64,000 nt of DNA, from the NCBI RefSeq assembly GCF_000517085.1, contig NZ_KI912107.1, positions 690,425-754,424 on the forward strand, written 5' to 3'. Under the pieces are notes generated by a model. That model was not told the origin of the DNA and did not search any database. It saw only the letters and a list, made by a program, of their open reading frames with translations. The stretch comes from Saccharicrinis fermentans DSM 9555 = JCM 21142 (GTDB taxonomy: Bacteria > Bacteroidota > Bacteroidia > Bacteroidales > Marinilabiliaceae). Shown in pieces: positions 45,093 through 54,776 of the stretch. Within the stretch, counting starts at the first letter, position 1. Every line of letters starts with the position of its first letter. A program made the position numbers and the translations under genes.

Positions 45093-46517
45093 TTAACCTT
45101 TTTTTATTTCTTGTTCTACATGTCGCAGATGAACGGTAACCGGGTATTTTCTTTTGATATATTCTGCTAATCTTTCTGCACAGTATACCGATCTGTGTTG
45201 TCCTCCAGTACAACCAAAATTAACCATTAAATGTTTAAAATTTCTGGAAATATATTTTTCAATAGATTTGGAAACCAAAGGATAGATGCCATCCAGGAAG
45301 TCTTTCATTTCAGGTTCATTTTCAAAGAATTGAATGACTGGTTTATCTTTTCCAGTGATATGTTTGTATGCCTCATATCGTCCTGGATTATGAATGGCTC
45401 TGCAATCAAAAACAAAGCCTCCTCCATTGCCGCTCATGTCATAGGGAATACCTCTCTTGTATGAAAAGCTATTGATGGTTACTGTGAGAGCATTTATTTT
45501 TGATAACTTTTCGTTATGTGTTAATGCCTCTAATACTTTGTTTAATTCAGGTATGTCTATGGGTAGGGGATGGTTAGATAAAAGATAGGTGATGTTTTTG
45601 AGGGCAAAAGGAATACTTTTTAAAAAATGTTCCTTTTTTTCATAAAATCCTCTAAAACCATAGGCACCCATGGCCTGCATAATTCTGATGTATACGTATG
45701 CTGTAAAATGATTTTTAAATGTTCTTGTATCTACTTCTTTGTGCTTTTGTAATGTTTGAATATAATGCTCATATAACATATTTCTTACGGCTGCAGGTAT
45801 GTCTGCTTTGCCATCATACAAAAGAGAGGCTAGGTCGTATTGTAATGCTCCTTTGCGTCCGCCTTGATAGTCAATGAAATAAGGTTCACCTTCTTTTATC
45901 ATGATATTACGCGACTGAAAATCGCGATATAAAAAATAGTCATGCTCGGCTAGCAATAAAAAATCCATTAAACATTGAAAGTCTTCTTCTAATTTTTGTT
46001 CATCAAAAGGTATTTGAGCCAACTTTAAAAAGTAGTATTTGAAATAGTGCAAATCCCATTGCATCGACTGTCGGTCAAAAGCTTTTCGGGGGTAACATAG
46101 ATTAAAATCTAGTCCCTCACTACCCTTTAACTGAAATACAACCAATTCTTCTATGGTCTTTTTATATATTTCTATCAATGATTCAGGAAACTCATCTTCG
46201 GTTCTGTTTTTCTGCAAAAATTCAAATAAGGTAGTATTGCCCAAGTCTTCTAATAGGTATACATTATTGTCTGTGTCGTATTCGTATATATGGGGTACTT
46301 TTAATCCTAAGGTGTAAAAGTGTTCCGAAAATCCAATGAAGGCATTATTTTCTTTTTTATCAGCGTTAAACGCACCTAAGGCTGATTTACCTCCTCCTTC
46401 AAAACGAACATATTCGCGGTACGATCCTGATGAAGGTAACATATGTAATGATTCCACGGGTTCACCCATATGACGAGTGAACATTTTCATTAGTAGTTGT
46501 AATTTATCTTGTTCCAT
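45093..46517 (-). CDS. AmgK-like sugar kinase fused to a RapZ C-terminal domain
   Basis: Residues 1-330 are an aminoglycoside-phosphotransferase-type kinase: YFLYRDFQSRNIMI is the catalytic loop with Asp and Asn, and PYFIDYQGGRKGALQYDLAS the metal-binding segment. This wording is close to AmgK, which phosphorylates N-acetylmuramate at the anomeric position. Residues 345-474 form a RapZ C-terminal domain: INSFSYKRGIPYD, GGFVFDCRAIHNPGRYE, and NFGCTGGQHRSVYCAERLAE. In RapZ this domain senses glucosamine-6-phosphate and binds small RNA. The fusion would join cell-wall sugar salvage to amino-sugar sensing. It is followed by the CxxC gene and the MurU-like gene on the same strand. Confidence 0.85.
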   Translation of the reverse strand: MEQDKLQLLMKMFTRHMGEPVESLHMLPSSGSYREYVRFEGGGKSALGAFNADKKENNAFIGFSEHFYTLGLKVPHIYEYDTDNNVYLLEDLGNTTLFEFLQKNRTEDEFPESLIEIYKKTIEELVVFQLKGSEGLDFNLCYPRKAFDRQSMQWDLHYFKYYFLKLAQIPFDEQKLEEDFQCLMDFLLLAEHDYFLYRDFQSRNIMIKEGEPYFIDYQGGRKGALQYDLASLLYDGKADIPAAVRNMLYEHYIQTLQKHKEVDTRTFKNHFTAYVYIRIMQAMGAYGFRGFYEKKEHFLKSIPFALKNITYLLSNHPLPIDIPELNKVLEALTHNEKLSKINALTVTINSFSYKRGIPYDMSGNGGGFVFDCRAIHNPGRYEAYKHITGKDKPVIQFFENEPEMKDFLDGIYPLVSKSIEKYISRNFKHLMVNFGCTGGQHRSVYCAERLAEYIKRKYPVTVHLRHVEQEIKKG

Positions 46518-46969
46518 TTTTCAGGGTATTTGAAGTCTGTTTTTATTCTCTTTTCAAAGCTAATGAAAAAAGTTCATAAGTGTTTGATGGCATAGGATAG
46601 CTTTGGTTTGTGGTAGAGCATGGGTTGCGTACCTGAACTTTCTAGTCTGCTCTGAAATAGCTCCAATGAAAGAGATGCAGTAAGGGGAGGTCGTGTGTTA
46701 ATAGGGTGTTGGAATGTAAGTGTGAAGGTGCTTATTAATGAGTTGATTAAAATCGGATGTTTCATCTTATGAAAAGGAGTAGAGGATGCTTGTTTTTGCA
46801 TATGTATATTTTAATTTGAAGAGAGGAATGGGGGTATGTCTATTGTAGAACATATTTGTGCAATAGTCAAAAAATGTAAAAAAATTTACAATTTTTCACA
46901 ATTGTAATAAAAAATTAATACTTTTGGGGAGAAGTTTTTCTAGTTGTTCACTTTAAAAGATTAATACTT
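46518..46969. other. Gene-poor interval
   Basis: Contains only a short minus-strand frame (46574-46765) that lacks a ribosome-binding site and a recognisable pattern. The right half is very AT-rich and probably holds the promoter of the 31-codon frame that follows. Confidence 0.5.
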
Positions 46970-47065
46970 ATGAGCTTATTTGGTATCATTGCAGTTTTAG
47001 TGGGAATCGTTTTAGTACACAGAGAAAGAATCAGATTAATGGAGAAATTGCAAGCTATTGAGTAA
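46970..47065 (+). CDS. Possible 31-residue membrane peptide
   Basis: ATG to TAA, reading SLFGIIAVLVGIVLVHRER and then a charged amphipathic tail ending LQAIE. One membrane helix followed by a basic stretch is the plan of many small bacterial membrane proteins. It is isolated and followed by a strong terminator 60 nt downstream, which supports transcription of the short unit. No family recognised. Confidence 0.45.
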   Translation: MSLFGIIAVLVGIVLVHRERIRLMEKLQAIE

Positions 47066-47125
47066 TTCTACTATAATAGCGGAAAAAGGTTCTAGTCTTA
47101 CTTATATAATTTATAAGTGATCGTG

Positions 47126-47168
47126 AAAAACAAAAACATCTAAATTTGAATTTAGGTGTTTTTGTTTT
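47126..47168. terminator. Bidirectional terminator
   Basis: AAAAACAAAAACATCTAAAT pairs with ATTTAGGTGTTTTTGTTTTT around a TTGA loop, serving the 31-codon frame and the converging DUF3857 gene. Confidence 0.85.
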
Positions 47169-47176
47169 TTGTATAC

Positions 47177-49078
47177 TTACTGTACTACTTGTTTCAGGAT
47201 AGCTATTGGCTGATCGTTCTTTTTAATTTGTTCGAAGAAATCGATAAAGCTGTCATATTCTTCGGCGGGATATTTGCCGCTATTCATTTCCATATATCTG
47301 GAATATATGATTTTATTGCCTTTTATTTTTGTTGCGCATTTGTACTGTCCAAATTTACTGTTTATAGTATATGCTTCTGGAATTATTTCTATGGCATAGT
47401 TTTCTGGGATGGAGTAGCTGATGGTGTCTAAATTGCAGTATTCTTTTTTTACTACAATGTCTAGTGCTCTATTCTGAAGCTTGGGAGGTACGTAATTCCT
47501 TTTTTTTATCAGCTTTAACGGTAAAAATAACCTACTTCCACTTTTGGATGCGTAGCTGGGGAGTGTTAGGTTTAATTCTTCATAGAGACTGGGCTTTCTT
47601 GTTTTTACGTTATCAATTTTAAAATGGGTGATTTTAAAATTTGGAATATTGCATTCATCATGTAATAATTTTAGTTGGTCTTCTTTGTCTTCTTCAGCGA
47701 ACCAATGTTTGTTGTCGTACTCTAATCCTTTATAAATAGTCGTTACAGAAGCAGTGCCATCTCCTGATGGTGCAATTTTTACATTTGCAGTTCTTATGAT
47801 TTTGTTTTCTTCTTTGCCATACTTGGGGGTTTGGGCCAGGACACCACCGTGTTCGGTAATGAGTAATACTGTTCTGTTGTCAGTAAAGCTTCCTAAGAAA
47901 CCGCATGGCATGGTTTGGCTGGTGCATTCTAACCAAATAGTATCGGTCGGCATGGGTACGCATAGTATCACGTGGTTGGATTGGTGTGAAATAAACTCTG
48001 GATCGAAGTAATAGTCTTGTTTACCTGCTTTTACCACTGTATAATATGATTTTATACCTACACTTTTTAGTATGGCTTTCATATAATTTGATAAGGCTTT
48101 GCAGTCGCCATAACCGTTTTTTGATACCGTTTCGGCCGGGAATGGCTGTATTCCTCCAATACCTTCTATTATATTAATATAACGGGTATGTGCTTGCATG
48201 TAGGTGTATAACTTTTGAACTTTTTCTAGGTCGTTATGGCATGTTGCTGCTATTTTATCAATCTCGGTTTGTCTTTCTTTGGGTAAGATATCGCGATGAC
48301 TGTTTAATTCCACTCTAAACTTTCCGAAATCCTCCCATGTCTCAGAATGGCCCAGATAATGATCATATTTGAATTCTTTAAGTCCTACTTTTAAATGTGG
48401 CAGGTATTCATTTTTTACAGGACTGTAGGGTTCGCTTTTGTGGGCAGTGGAGTGCCTCATGGTCCAGGTAATCGTGTTTTCCTGTTCTTTTTTTGTTATC
48501 TGGTTGTTGAAATGGTATTCTTTGTATTTTATTTTAATTTCCGGGGAATAGCTAAGTATGTAACTGCTTCTTTCAACTGACATATTATCTTCCCATGAGG
48601 GATACCATCCATTTATACCATAGGTGTAGTCTCTTTCAATGGTCAGGTTATATTCAATGGTATAGGGATATTCATTTTCGATGGGAAGGCATAGAATAGA
48701 CCTGGATTCTGAATAGATAGTGCCATATGGATCATAGCTGATGTCTTCCCAATCTTTACGGTTCCATTTTTCTACTTCTTGTCCTAGAGAATTATACATA
48801 CGAGCACTCACGGCTACAATTTTATTGTTTTTGTCATATGAAAAGCGCTCCCAGGCTTTCTTTTTTCCTTTACTGTTTAAAACGGTAATTGCTTTTGTTA
48901 TTTGTATCTTCACCTTAGATAGTGAGATTACATTGACTTCCCATTTTTCGTTTCTAACTACTGCGTAAGCATTTTTTTTTAGCGAATCGGGAATTAAAGC
49001 AGTGGGGTATTTTAATTCTTTGGCTAATGCAGTATATGTGAATGAACACATGAAAAGCAGAAAGATCAATTGTCGCAT
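47177..49078 (-). CDS. DUF3857/transglutaminase-like/DUF3858 protein
   Basis: A signal peptide (LIFLLFMCSFTYTALA) precedes a DUF3857 beta domain (residues 40-240), a transglutaminase-like core (YTYMQAHTRYINI, NGYGDCKALSNYMKAIL with Cys near residue 325, SNHVILCVP with the His) and a DUF3858 C-terminal domain. Such 630-residue proteins are widespread in Bacteroidota envelopes; the Cys-His pair suggests peptidase or cross-linking activity, but none is demonstrated to my knowledge. A broken paralogue lies directly upstream. Confidence 0.85.
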   Translation of the reverse strand: MRQLIFLLFMCSFTYTALAKELKYPTALIPDSLKKNAYAVVRNEKWEVNVISLSKVKIQITKAITVLNSKGKKKAWERFSYDKNNKIVAVSARMYNSLGQEVEKWNRKDWEDISYDPYGTIYSESRSILCLPIENEYPYTIEYNLTIERDYTYGINGWYPSWEDNMSVERSSYILSYSPEIKIKYKEYHFNNQITKKEQENTITWTMRHSTAHKSEPYSPVKNEYLPHLKVGLKEFKYDHYLGHSETWEDFGKFRVELNSHRDILPKERQTEIDKIAATCHNDLEKVQKLYTYMQAHTRYINIIEGIGGIQPFPAETVSKNGYGDCKALSNYMKAILKSVGIKSYYTVVKAGKQDYYFDPEFISHQSNHVILCVPMPTDTIWLECTSQTMPCGFLGSFTDNRTVLLITEHGGVLAQTPKYGKEENKIIRTANVKIAPSGDGTASVTTIYKGLEYDNKHWFAEEDKEDQLKLLHDECNIPNFKITHFKIDNVKTRKPSLYEELNLTLPSYASKSGSRLFLPLKLIKKRNYVPPKLQNRALDIVVKKEYCNLDTISYSIPENYAIEIIPEAYTINSKFGQYKCATKIKGNKIIYSRYMEMNSGKYPAEEYDSFIDFFEQIKKNDQPIAILKQVVQ

Positions 49079-49174
49079 TTATTTAGTTTTATGTCTGAAG
49101 AAAGAGATGTCGTATGAGCATACTGCGAGTGTACCAACAAACGCAGTATGCATTGTTCTTTGTTTACTTACCGC

Positions 49175-50010
49175 TTATTTCTTAGTTATCACTATTTGTT
49201 CTGCTTCTTTTCCAACAATCATTTGGTTAAATTGTCTTAAATCGGCATACTCATTTTCTGGAAAAATAGTTTGGTTGATTTCGTATTGATTGATTAAGCG
49301 AATGGTTTTCTCTTGCGAATGAACGGAGAATTTATAACGGGCAGCTCTGTTGGGCATCGAAATCGCTAATTTCTGTGGTAATTCATTCACCGCATATCCC
49401 TCCGGAAGTATTATTGTTATGATAATATTTTCTTTAATGGGGTAGTTGTAATCAACCGGATAAGTGCGTTCTTCTCTTTTAAATACATTTTCTGTTATTT
49501 GCTTGATTACTTTCGGATTCAGAAAAGCCATATCACCTGCTTGATTGACCCTGTGTTTTGTCTTTACCTGCTACAATCTGAGAGCTTACTCTAAAACTAA
49601 ATCTTTCATGCGTTTTATTTTCGGTTTTGGTAACGGGTAGGTATCCTTCGATCCAGTTCTTGTAGAGGTACCAATCAATAATATCAACCCTATATTCAGA
49701 ATACAATGTAGGTATTGTTTTTTGAAAATACCAAGACAGAAGATTAAAGTAAAATGGACTTTGAACCACATACTTTGATTCTAATATGCCGTTGGGTGAG
49801 CATTAATATTTTATCTTGTTCAATGTTAAAATAGGTCTGTCCTATAGCCCCAAGCATCACGGCACTGGCATTACTGTCAATCGGACAGCTCGTCATGTCA
49901 ATTTCTTTTTGGGTGATTTTCCCATATTTCATATAGGCTTTATCAGCATATACTTTGGTGGAAAGAAATAAGATTAGTATTAACGTTAAGAGTGAGGTAA
50001 ATGATTTCAT
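49175..50010 (-). pseudogene. Decayed DUF3857-type paralogue
   Basis: Three frames in sequence on the minus strand give the parts of a DUF3857 protein: a signal peptide with YMKYGKITQKEIDMTSCPID (50010-49744), then LLSWYFQKTIPTLYSEYRVD (49769-49533), then a DUF3858-like end with TYPVDYNYPIKENIIITIIL (49531-49175). The segment after RIKV and the whole transglutaminase core are deleted, and each part is in a different frame. It is a remnant of a tandem duplication with the intact gene downstream. Confidence 0.75.
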
Positions 50011-50169
50011 AAATAGAGTTTTTGACTTTTATGTTTAGAAGTTTTATTTACAATATAACAAAAAAAAACCACAAAATAAAAGACCTTTCTTGTATTTGTA
50101 GGAATGTTAATTGAATTTTTATTACATTATAAATCATTTATCGCTTTTGTTACAAAATGTTAGAATAAA

Positions 50170-51453
50170 ATGAGTAATCACAAAAATAAAATAGGAATTA
50201 TCTCCTTACTGATCTCTATTCTGGGATTAATAACTGTTCAATGGTTGATCTCTGTTGAGTTTTTATTACATCCTTATTGGTATATCTTGTTGTCGGGTTT
50301 TGAGGCGGCAACTATTGGTGGGGTTGCAGATTGGTTTGCTGTAAGTGCTTTGTTTCATGAAATTAAGATTCCTTTTGTGAAAAAACATACCAATATCATT
50401 GTTCGTAATCGTGTGAAGCTAACTGAGGGGGTGGTAGATTTAGTTACGAATAAATGGCTGGCACCCGAGATTATTAAAGAGAAGATTGCTGAATTCTCTA
50501 TTGTTAAAAATATAATGGAAGCTTTGCGTCTTCCAAAGAATAAAAAACGGGTGGTTGGCTTTTTTAAGGATACTTTAGTCAGATTGACGCGAGAATTGGA
50601 TACTCCGGAAATGGTTGGTTTTATTCAATCTATTATGAGAGAGCAAATGAAAGACCTCAATGTGGCAAGTCCTGTTGGTTCATGGATGAAAAGGTCAATC
50701 CATGAAGGAGCGCATGAACCCTTATGGCGCATGGTTTTTTCCTCGGCACAAAAAACTATTTTTGATAATACAACACGGCTGGCTATGCTCAACTTGGTGG
50801 AGAAGCAGTTGCAAGAATATAAGCGTGAAGGACTGTTTAAAGGGATTTTTCTGGGTATTGCAGGTGGATTGGGAGTGATGAACAGTGAGGTGATATGTGA
50901 TAAGATATTGACTTCAATGAATAGTTTTATAGAGCACGCAAAAGATGATCCAAAGCATCAACTTCGTATGAAAGTTGAGGATCGCGTTTTGCGGTTTTCT
51001 GAGCAACTTATTTCCGGCGATCCGGAAGCGGTAAAGATGATGGACGTTTGGAAACAAAAAATTATTAATAATACCGATGCGCAGCATATGATCCGAAACC
51101 TTTTGTCAAATTTGCGGGAGTCCTTGAGTCATCAACTAACTAAAAATGAATCGGAGATTTCAGGTTTTATAGAAAAGAATATGGATAAAGTATTGCTAGA
51201 GTTGGAAGGAGATAAGGATAATCAGGATAAGATAGATCGATGGTTAAGATTTAATATTAGTGAACTGATAGTTAAGTATCATCCCGAAATAGGGGAGATG
51301 GTACGTCTGAGCCTGACAAAGCTTGACGATGTAGAATTGGTTAGTCAGATTGAAGATAAAGTAGGAAATGATCTTCAATTTATTCGACTAAATGGTGCCG
51401 TTGTGGGTGGTTTGGTGGGCGTGTTCATTGCAACTCTGCGGTTAATGTTGTAA
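50170..51453 (+). CDS. DUF445-family membrane protein
   Basis: Two N-terminal membrane segments (GIISLLISILGLITVQWLIS and a second around residues 38-58) precede GFEAATIGGVADWFAVSALF, the hallmark of DUF445 (YjiN-type) proteins, and HTNIIVRNRVKLTEGVVDLV. A long helical region follows and a hydrophobic helix ends the chain (AVVGGLVGVFIATLRLML). The family is conserved and of unknown function, possibly a membrane tether. The gene is divergent from the DUF3857 pseudogene. Confidence 0.85.
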   Translation: MSNHKNKIGIISLLISILGLITVQWLISVEFLLHPYWYILLSGFEAATIGGVADWFAVSALFHEIKIPFVKKHTNIIVRNRVKLTEGVVDLVTNKWLAPEIIKEKIAEFSIVKNIMEALRLPKNKKRVVGFFKDTLVRLTRELDTPEMVGFIQSIMREQMKDLNVASPVGSWMKRSIHEGAHEPLWRMVFSSAQKTIFDNTTRLAMLNLVEKQLQEYKREGLFKGIFLGIAGGLGVMNSEVICDKILTSMNSFIEHAKDDPKHQLRMKVEDRVLRFSEQLISGDPEAVKMMDVWKQKIINNTDAQHMIRNLLSNLRESLSHQLTKNESEISGFIEKNMDKVLLELEGDKDNQDKIDRWLRFNISELIVKYHPEIGEMVRLSLTKLDDVELVSQIEDKVGNDLQFIRLNGAVVGGLVGVFIATLRLML

Positions 51454-51713
51454 CCCGAAAAATGTATTAGAAAATATTTTGAGAATAAAATTGGAAGCCA
51501 TTGGTTTGCTCTATAACCTGTTTTATGAGAAGATGAGAATGTTTGTTGGTAAAGTTTTTATTGGTGATGGATGAGTCTGTTATGCTGCTTGTTATGAGTG
51601 TGGAAGTGTCTAGTGTAAGATAATGAAATAATGAAAAAAATTATGATTTTAATCAAGTATTGCAAATTCCTTCTTACATTTATGGCCTTTTTAAAAATCA
51701 AACATTACTTATC

Positions 51714-53340
51714 GTGACAAAATTATCATACGAAAGTGGCGCTTCGGATAAACCTTTATTGGGCGTTACTATCTCAGAAAAACTAAAAGAAACCGTCGAA
51801 AAATATCCCGACTCTGAAGCCTTGTGTGTTCCTTACCAGAATTACAGGGTTACCTATAAAGAGTTTTGGAAGGATGTGGAAGAAGTGGCCAAAGGTATTT
51901 TAAGCTATGGGCTAAAAAGAGGCGATCGCGTAGGGATTTGGTCGGCCAACCGTTTTGAGTGGGTGTTGGTTCAGTTTGCTACTTCGCGCATTGGTGCCGT
52001 GATGGTGAATATTAATCCTGCATACAAAGCATCAGAACTTAAGTATGCCCTCAGGCAGTCTGAGGTTAGACTATTGATCATGTCCAAAGGGTTTAGGAAA
52101 ACAAATTATACCGAGATATTGAATGAGGTAAGGGCCGAATGTATACATTTGAAACATATTGTGGTTATTGATCATGATTGGAATACCATGCTAGGAGCAG
52201 GAAAGAAAATAACCACAGAACAACTGGAATCTATAGAGCGAGAGCTTCAGTTTGACGATGCTATTAATATTCAGTATACATCTGGAACTACCGGTTTTCC
52301 TAAGGGAGCTACTTTATCGCACCATAATATATTGAACAATGGATATTTTATTGGTGAACGATTAAGATATACAGAAAAGGACAAGGTGTGTATTCCAGTG
52401 CCGCTTTATCATTGCTTTGGAATGGTGCTGGCTAATATGGCCTGTATCACTCACGGAGCATGTATGGTACTAACGGGTGAAGCTTTTGACCCCGAGGTGG
52501 TCATGCAGACTGTTCAGGATGAGAAATGTACTTCGTTATATGGTGTTCCTTTAATGTTCATTGCGGAATTGAATCATCCACGATTTGAAGAGTTTGATTT
52601 TTCAAGTTTGCGCACAGGAATAATGGCTGGAGCATCATGTCCAGAATCTGCGATGAAAGCGGTCCGTGAAAAAATGAATATGAAGGAGGTGGGAATCTGT
52701 TATGGTATGACGGAAACATCACCTGTGAGTACACAGACTTTTGTGGATGATAATGAGTATCGAAGGTGTGCTACCGTGGGTAAAGTTCATCCTCATCTTG
52801 AACTGAAAATCATAGACCCCCAGAGCGGTAATATTGTACCCCGAGGCACGATGGGCGAATTATGTACGCGAGGATATTCTGTGATGTTAAAGTATTGGAA
52901 TAATCCGGAAGCAACTGCTTCTGTAATTGATGAAGGGCGTTGGATGCATACTGGTGATTTGGCAGAAATGGATGAGGATGGATATGTTAAAATAGTTGGT
53001 AGAATTAAAGATATGATTATAAGGGGGGGGTGAGAATATTTCACCTTTTGAGGTGGAAGAGTTTTTACATCAGCATCAAACGATTAAAGAGGTTCAAGTG
53101 ATTGGTGTTCCTGATCAAAAATATGGAGAAGAAGTGATGGCCTGGATTATTCTAAAAGATGGGGTGCAGGTTAGTGAAGATGAGCTAAAAGCATATTGTA
53201 AGGGGCAAATTGCTACCTACAAGATTCCAAAGTATTGGAAATTTGTGTCTGAGTTTCCAACAACAGTAACAGGAAAAGTGCGTAAGGTTGAAATGCGTGA
53301 TATATCGGCAAAAGAATTGGGGTTAACACAGCGAAAATAA
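51714..53340 (+). pseudogene. Acyl-CoA synthetase (AMP-binding), frameshifted in a G8 run
   Basis: The first frame has the AMP-binding signature [11 protein letters not shown] (near residue 190), [20 protein letters not shown] and [13 protein letters not shown]. It stops at 53031-53033 right after IIRGG. The second frame resumes as ENISPFEVEEFLHQHQTIKE and runs through GKVRKVEMRD, the C-terminal lid with the catalytic Lys. The joint lies at eight consecutive G (53023-53030); seven would restore a normal protein of about 540 residues. I favour the GTG at 51714 as start. It may be inactive, phase-variable or a sequencing error. Intact, it would activate fatty acids to acyl-CoA. Confidence 0.85.
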
Positions 53341-53697
53341 GAGTTGTTTGGCATTTGGATGGTTTATGAAATAAGCTAATAATGATTTTTCAGGGGAAGA
53401 CCTTGGTCTTCTCCTTGTTTTTAACGCTTCTCCGTCAGCAAAAATATTAACGGAAGTTTCAGAAGGCAATTCAGAGGTGTTGTTGATGTAAAGTTCTTCT
53501 TGTTTAGATTAACAAAAATATTTGCATGACAACTATAAACAACATTTATGCCCAACTTTTGGCACTGACCCGCTATTTTAAAGGACATCAGAAATACCTG
53601 ATCATATGAATCAACATGTTATTATTTCCTCAAAATAAGGATGTCATTTTCGAAAATCAAAGGTCTACTTTCGTTTTATCAAGGAGATGACGTACGA
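53341..53697. other. Gene-free interval
   Basis: Nothing convincing is seen here. A 27-codon frame (53526-53609, starting MTTINNIYAQLL) is present but has no supporting signal. The interval separates the synthetase pseudogene from the converging sfsA gene. Confidence 0.5.
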
Positions 53698-54390
53698 TCA
53701 GATAGTAAAGGGTAATTTTTGGGTGAGTTCAATGCCTTTGGGACTCACTTGCGCGATGTAAGGAAAAATCTCAACACCCATTTCATATGCTTCTTTGAGG
53801 GCCATGGCATAGTGCGGATCAATTTCACTGGCTGCACCAAACGAATGGATGTCTTGTCTTTGAATCACATAGAACATAATGGCTCTCATACCTTCTTTTT
53901 TTACTTCCATCAACGTTTTTAGATGTTTTTGTCCTCTGGTAGTTACTGCATCCGGAAATAGTGCCTTGTTGCCTACTTTCATGGTTACGTTTTTTACTTC
54001 AATAAAACATTTTTCCTGATCGTTTTCAGCATAGACGTCAAAACGGCTGTTACCAAATTGAACCTCTCTTTTTACCTCTGTATATTTGTTGATGCCAGCA
54101 ATTTTTTGATCTCTGATGGCTTCATATACTAATAAGTTTGGGATGCTGGTGTTTATTCCAATCCAATGATTATGTATGAAAATCATTTCCCAAGTAAATT
54201 TTGTCTTACGCTTGGGATCTTTGGCAGGTGAAAGGTAAACTGGAGCCCCTTCTTCAATACATGTTTTCATGCTTCCTGAATTGGTGCAATGTGCCACTAC
54301 AATACTACCGTCCTCGAGTTCAATATCTGATAAAAAACGTTTGTAGCGTCTTATTAATTTCCCGGGAATCAAATCCATATTAAATTTCAT
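53698..54390 (-). CDS. sfsA: SfsA-family protein (sugar fermentation stimulation homologue)
   Basis: GKLIRRYKRFLSDIELEDGS, VAHCTNSGSMKTCIEEGAPV, and FIEVKNVTMKVGNKALFPDA with TTRGQKHLKTLMEV are the conserved SfsA blocks. The last two form a PD-(D/E)XK nuclease-like core (Asp, then ExK in EVKN), and the N-terminus is an OB-like fold. SfsA was described as a DNA-binding regulator of sugar genes, but a nuclease-like role is also plausible. Length 230 is normal. Single gene. Confidence 0.93.
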   Translation of the reverse strand: MKFNMDLIPGKLIRRYKRFLSDIELEDGSIVVAHCTNSGSMKTCIEEGAPVYLSPAKDPKRKTKFTWEMIFIHNHWIGINTSIPNLLVYEAIRDQKIAGINKYTEVKREVQFGNSRFDVYAENDQEKCFIEVKNVTMKVGNKALFPDAVTTRGQKHLKTLMEVKKEGMRAIMFYVIQRQDIHSFGAASEIDPHYAMALKEAYEMGVEIFPYIAQVSPKGIELTQKLPFTI

Positions 54391-54479
54391 GTAGCTCTTA
54401 ATTTTTTAAAACTTACTGTCTATTTACTTTTATCTATCAGCACCTAATGTAAAATTATTATTTTTGTCAGCAAAAAATT

Positions 54480-54719
54480 ATGGAATGTAGAGTTGGATGT
54501 GCGGCTTGCTGTATTGCCCCATCAATATCTTCTCCTTTACCAAAAATGCCTCAAGGAAAGCCGGCCATGACACCATGTGCACATCTGACTGAGGATTATA
54601 GATGTGAGTTATTTGGTAAAAAGGAGCGCCCCAAGGTATGTGGAGGATTTAAAGCGGAACCTGATTTTTGTGGACGAGATAGGGATGAAGGTATACGTAT
54701 TTTATCTAGTCTGGAATAA
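54480..54719 (+). CDS. YkgJ-type cysteine-cluster protein
   Basis: The 79-residue protein has eight cysteines in the YkgJ pattern: CRVGCAACC at the N-terminus, then CAHL, YRCELFG, KVCGGF and DFCGRDRDEG. The family is thought to bind zinc or an iron-sulfur cluster; its role is not established. It lies 57 nt before the acyltransferase gene and may be co-transcribed with it. Confidence 0.85.
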   Translation: MECRVGCAACCIAPSISSPLPKMPQGKPAMTPCAHLTEDYRCELFGKKERPKVCGGFKAEPDFCGRDRDEGIRILSSLE

Positions 54720-54776
54720 AGGGGCTTAGGATACATCAGTTCATTGCGTACATTTTAATCTTGATATTGTTGGAGT

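Noticed and set aside
44882-45139. Plus-strand hydrophobic frame of 85 codons
   Set aside because: It is antisense to the 45-residue CxxC protein and to the end of the kinase-RapZ gene; its Phe-rich composition mirrors the Lys-rich strand.
46574-46801. Minus-strand frame of 75 codons (possible start at 46765)
   Set aside because: No ribosome-binding signal, no recognisable domain, and no supporting neighbours.
53526-53609. 27-codon frame starting MTTINNIYAQLL
   Set aside because: Too short and without any supporting signal or terminator.
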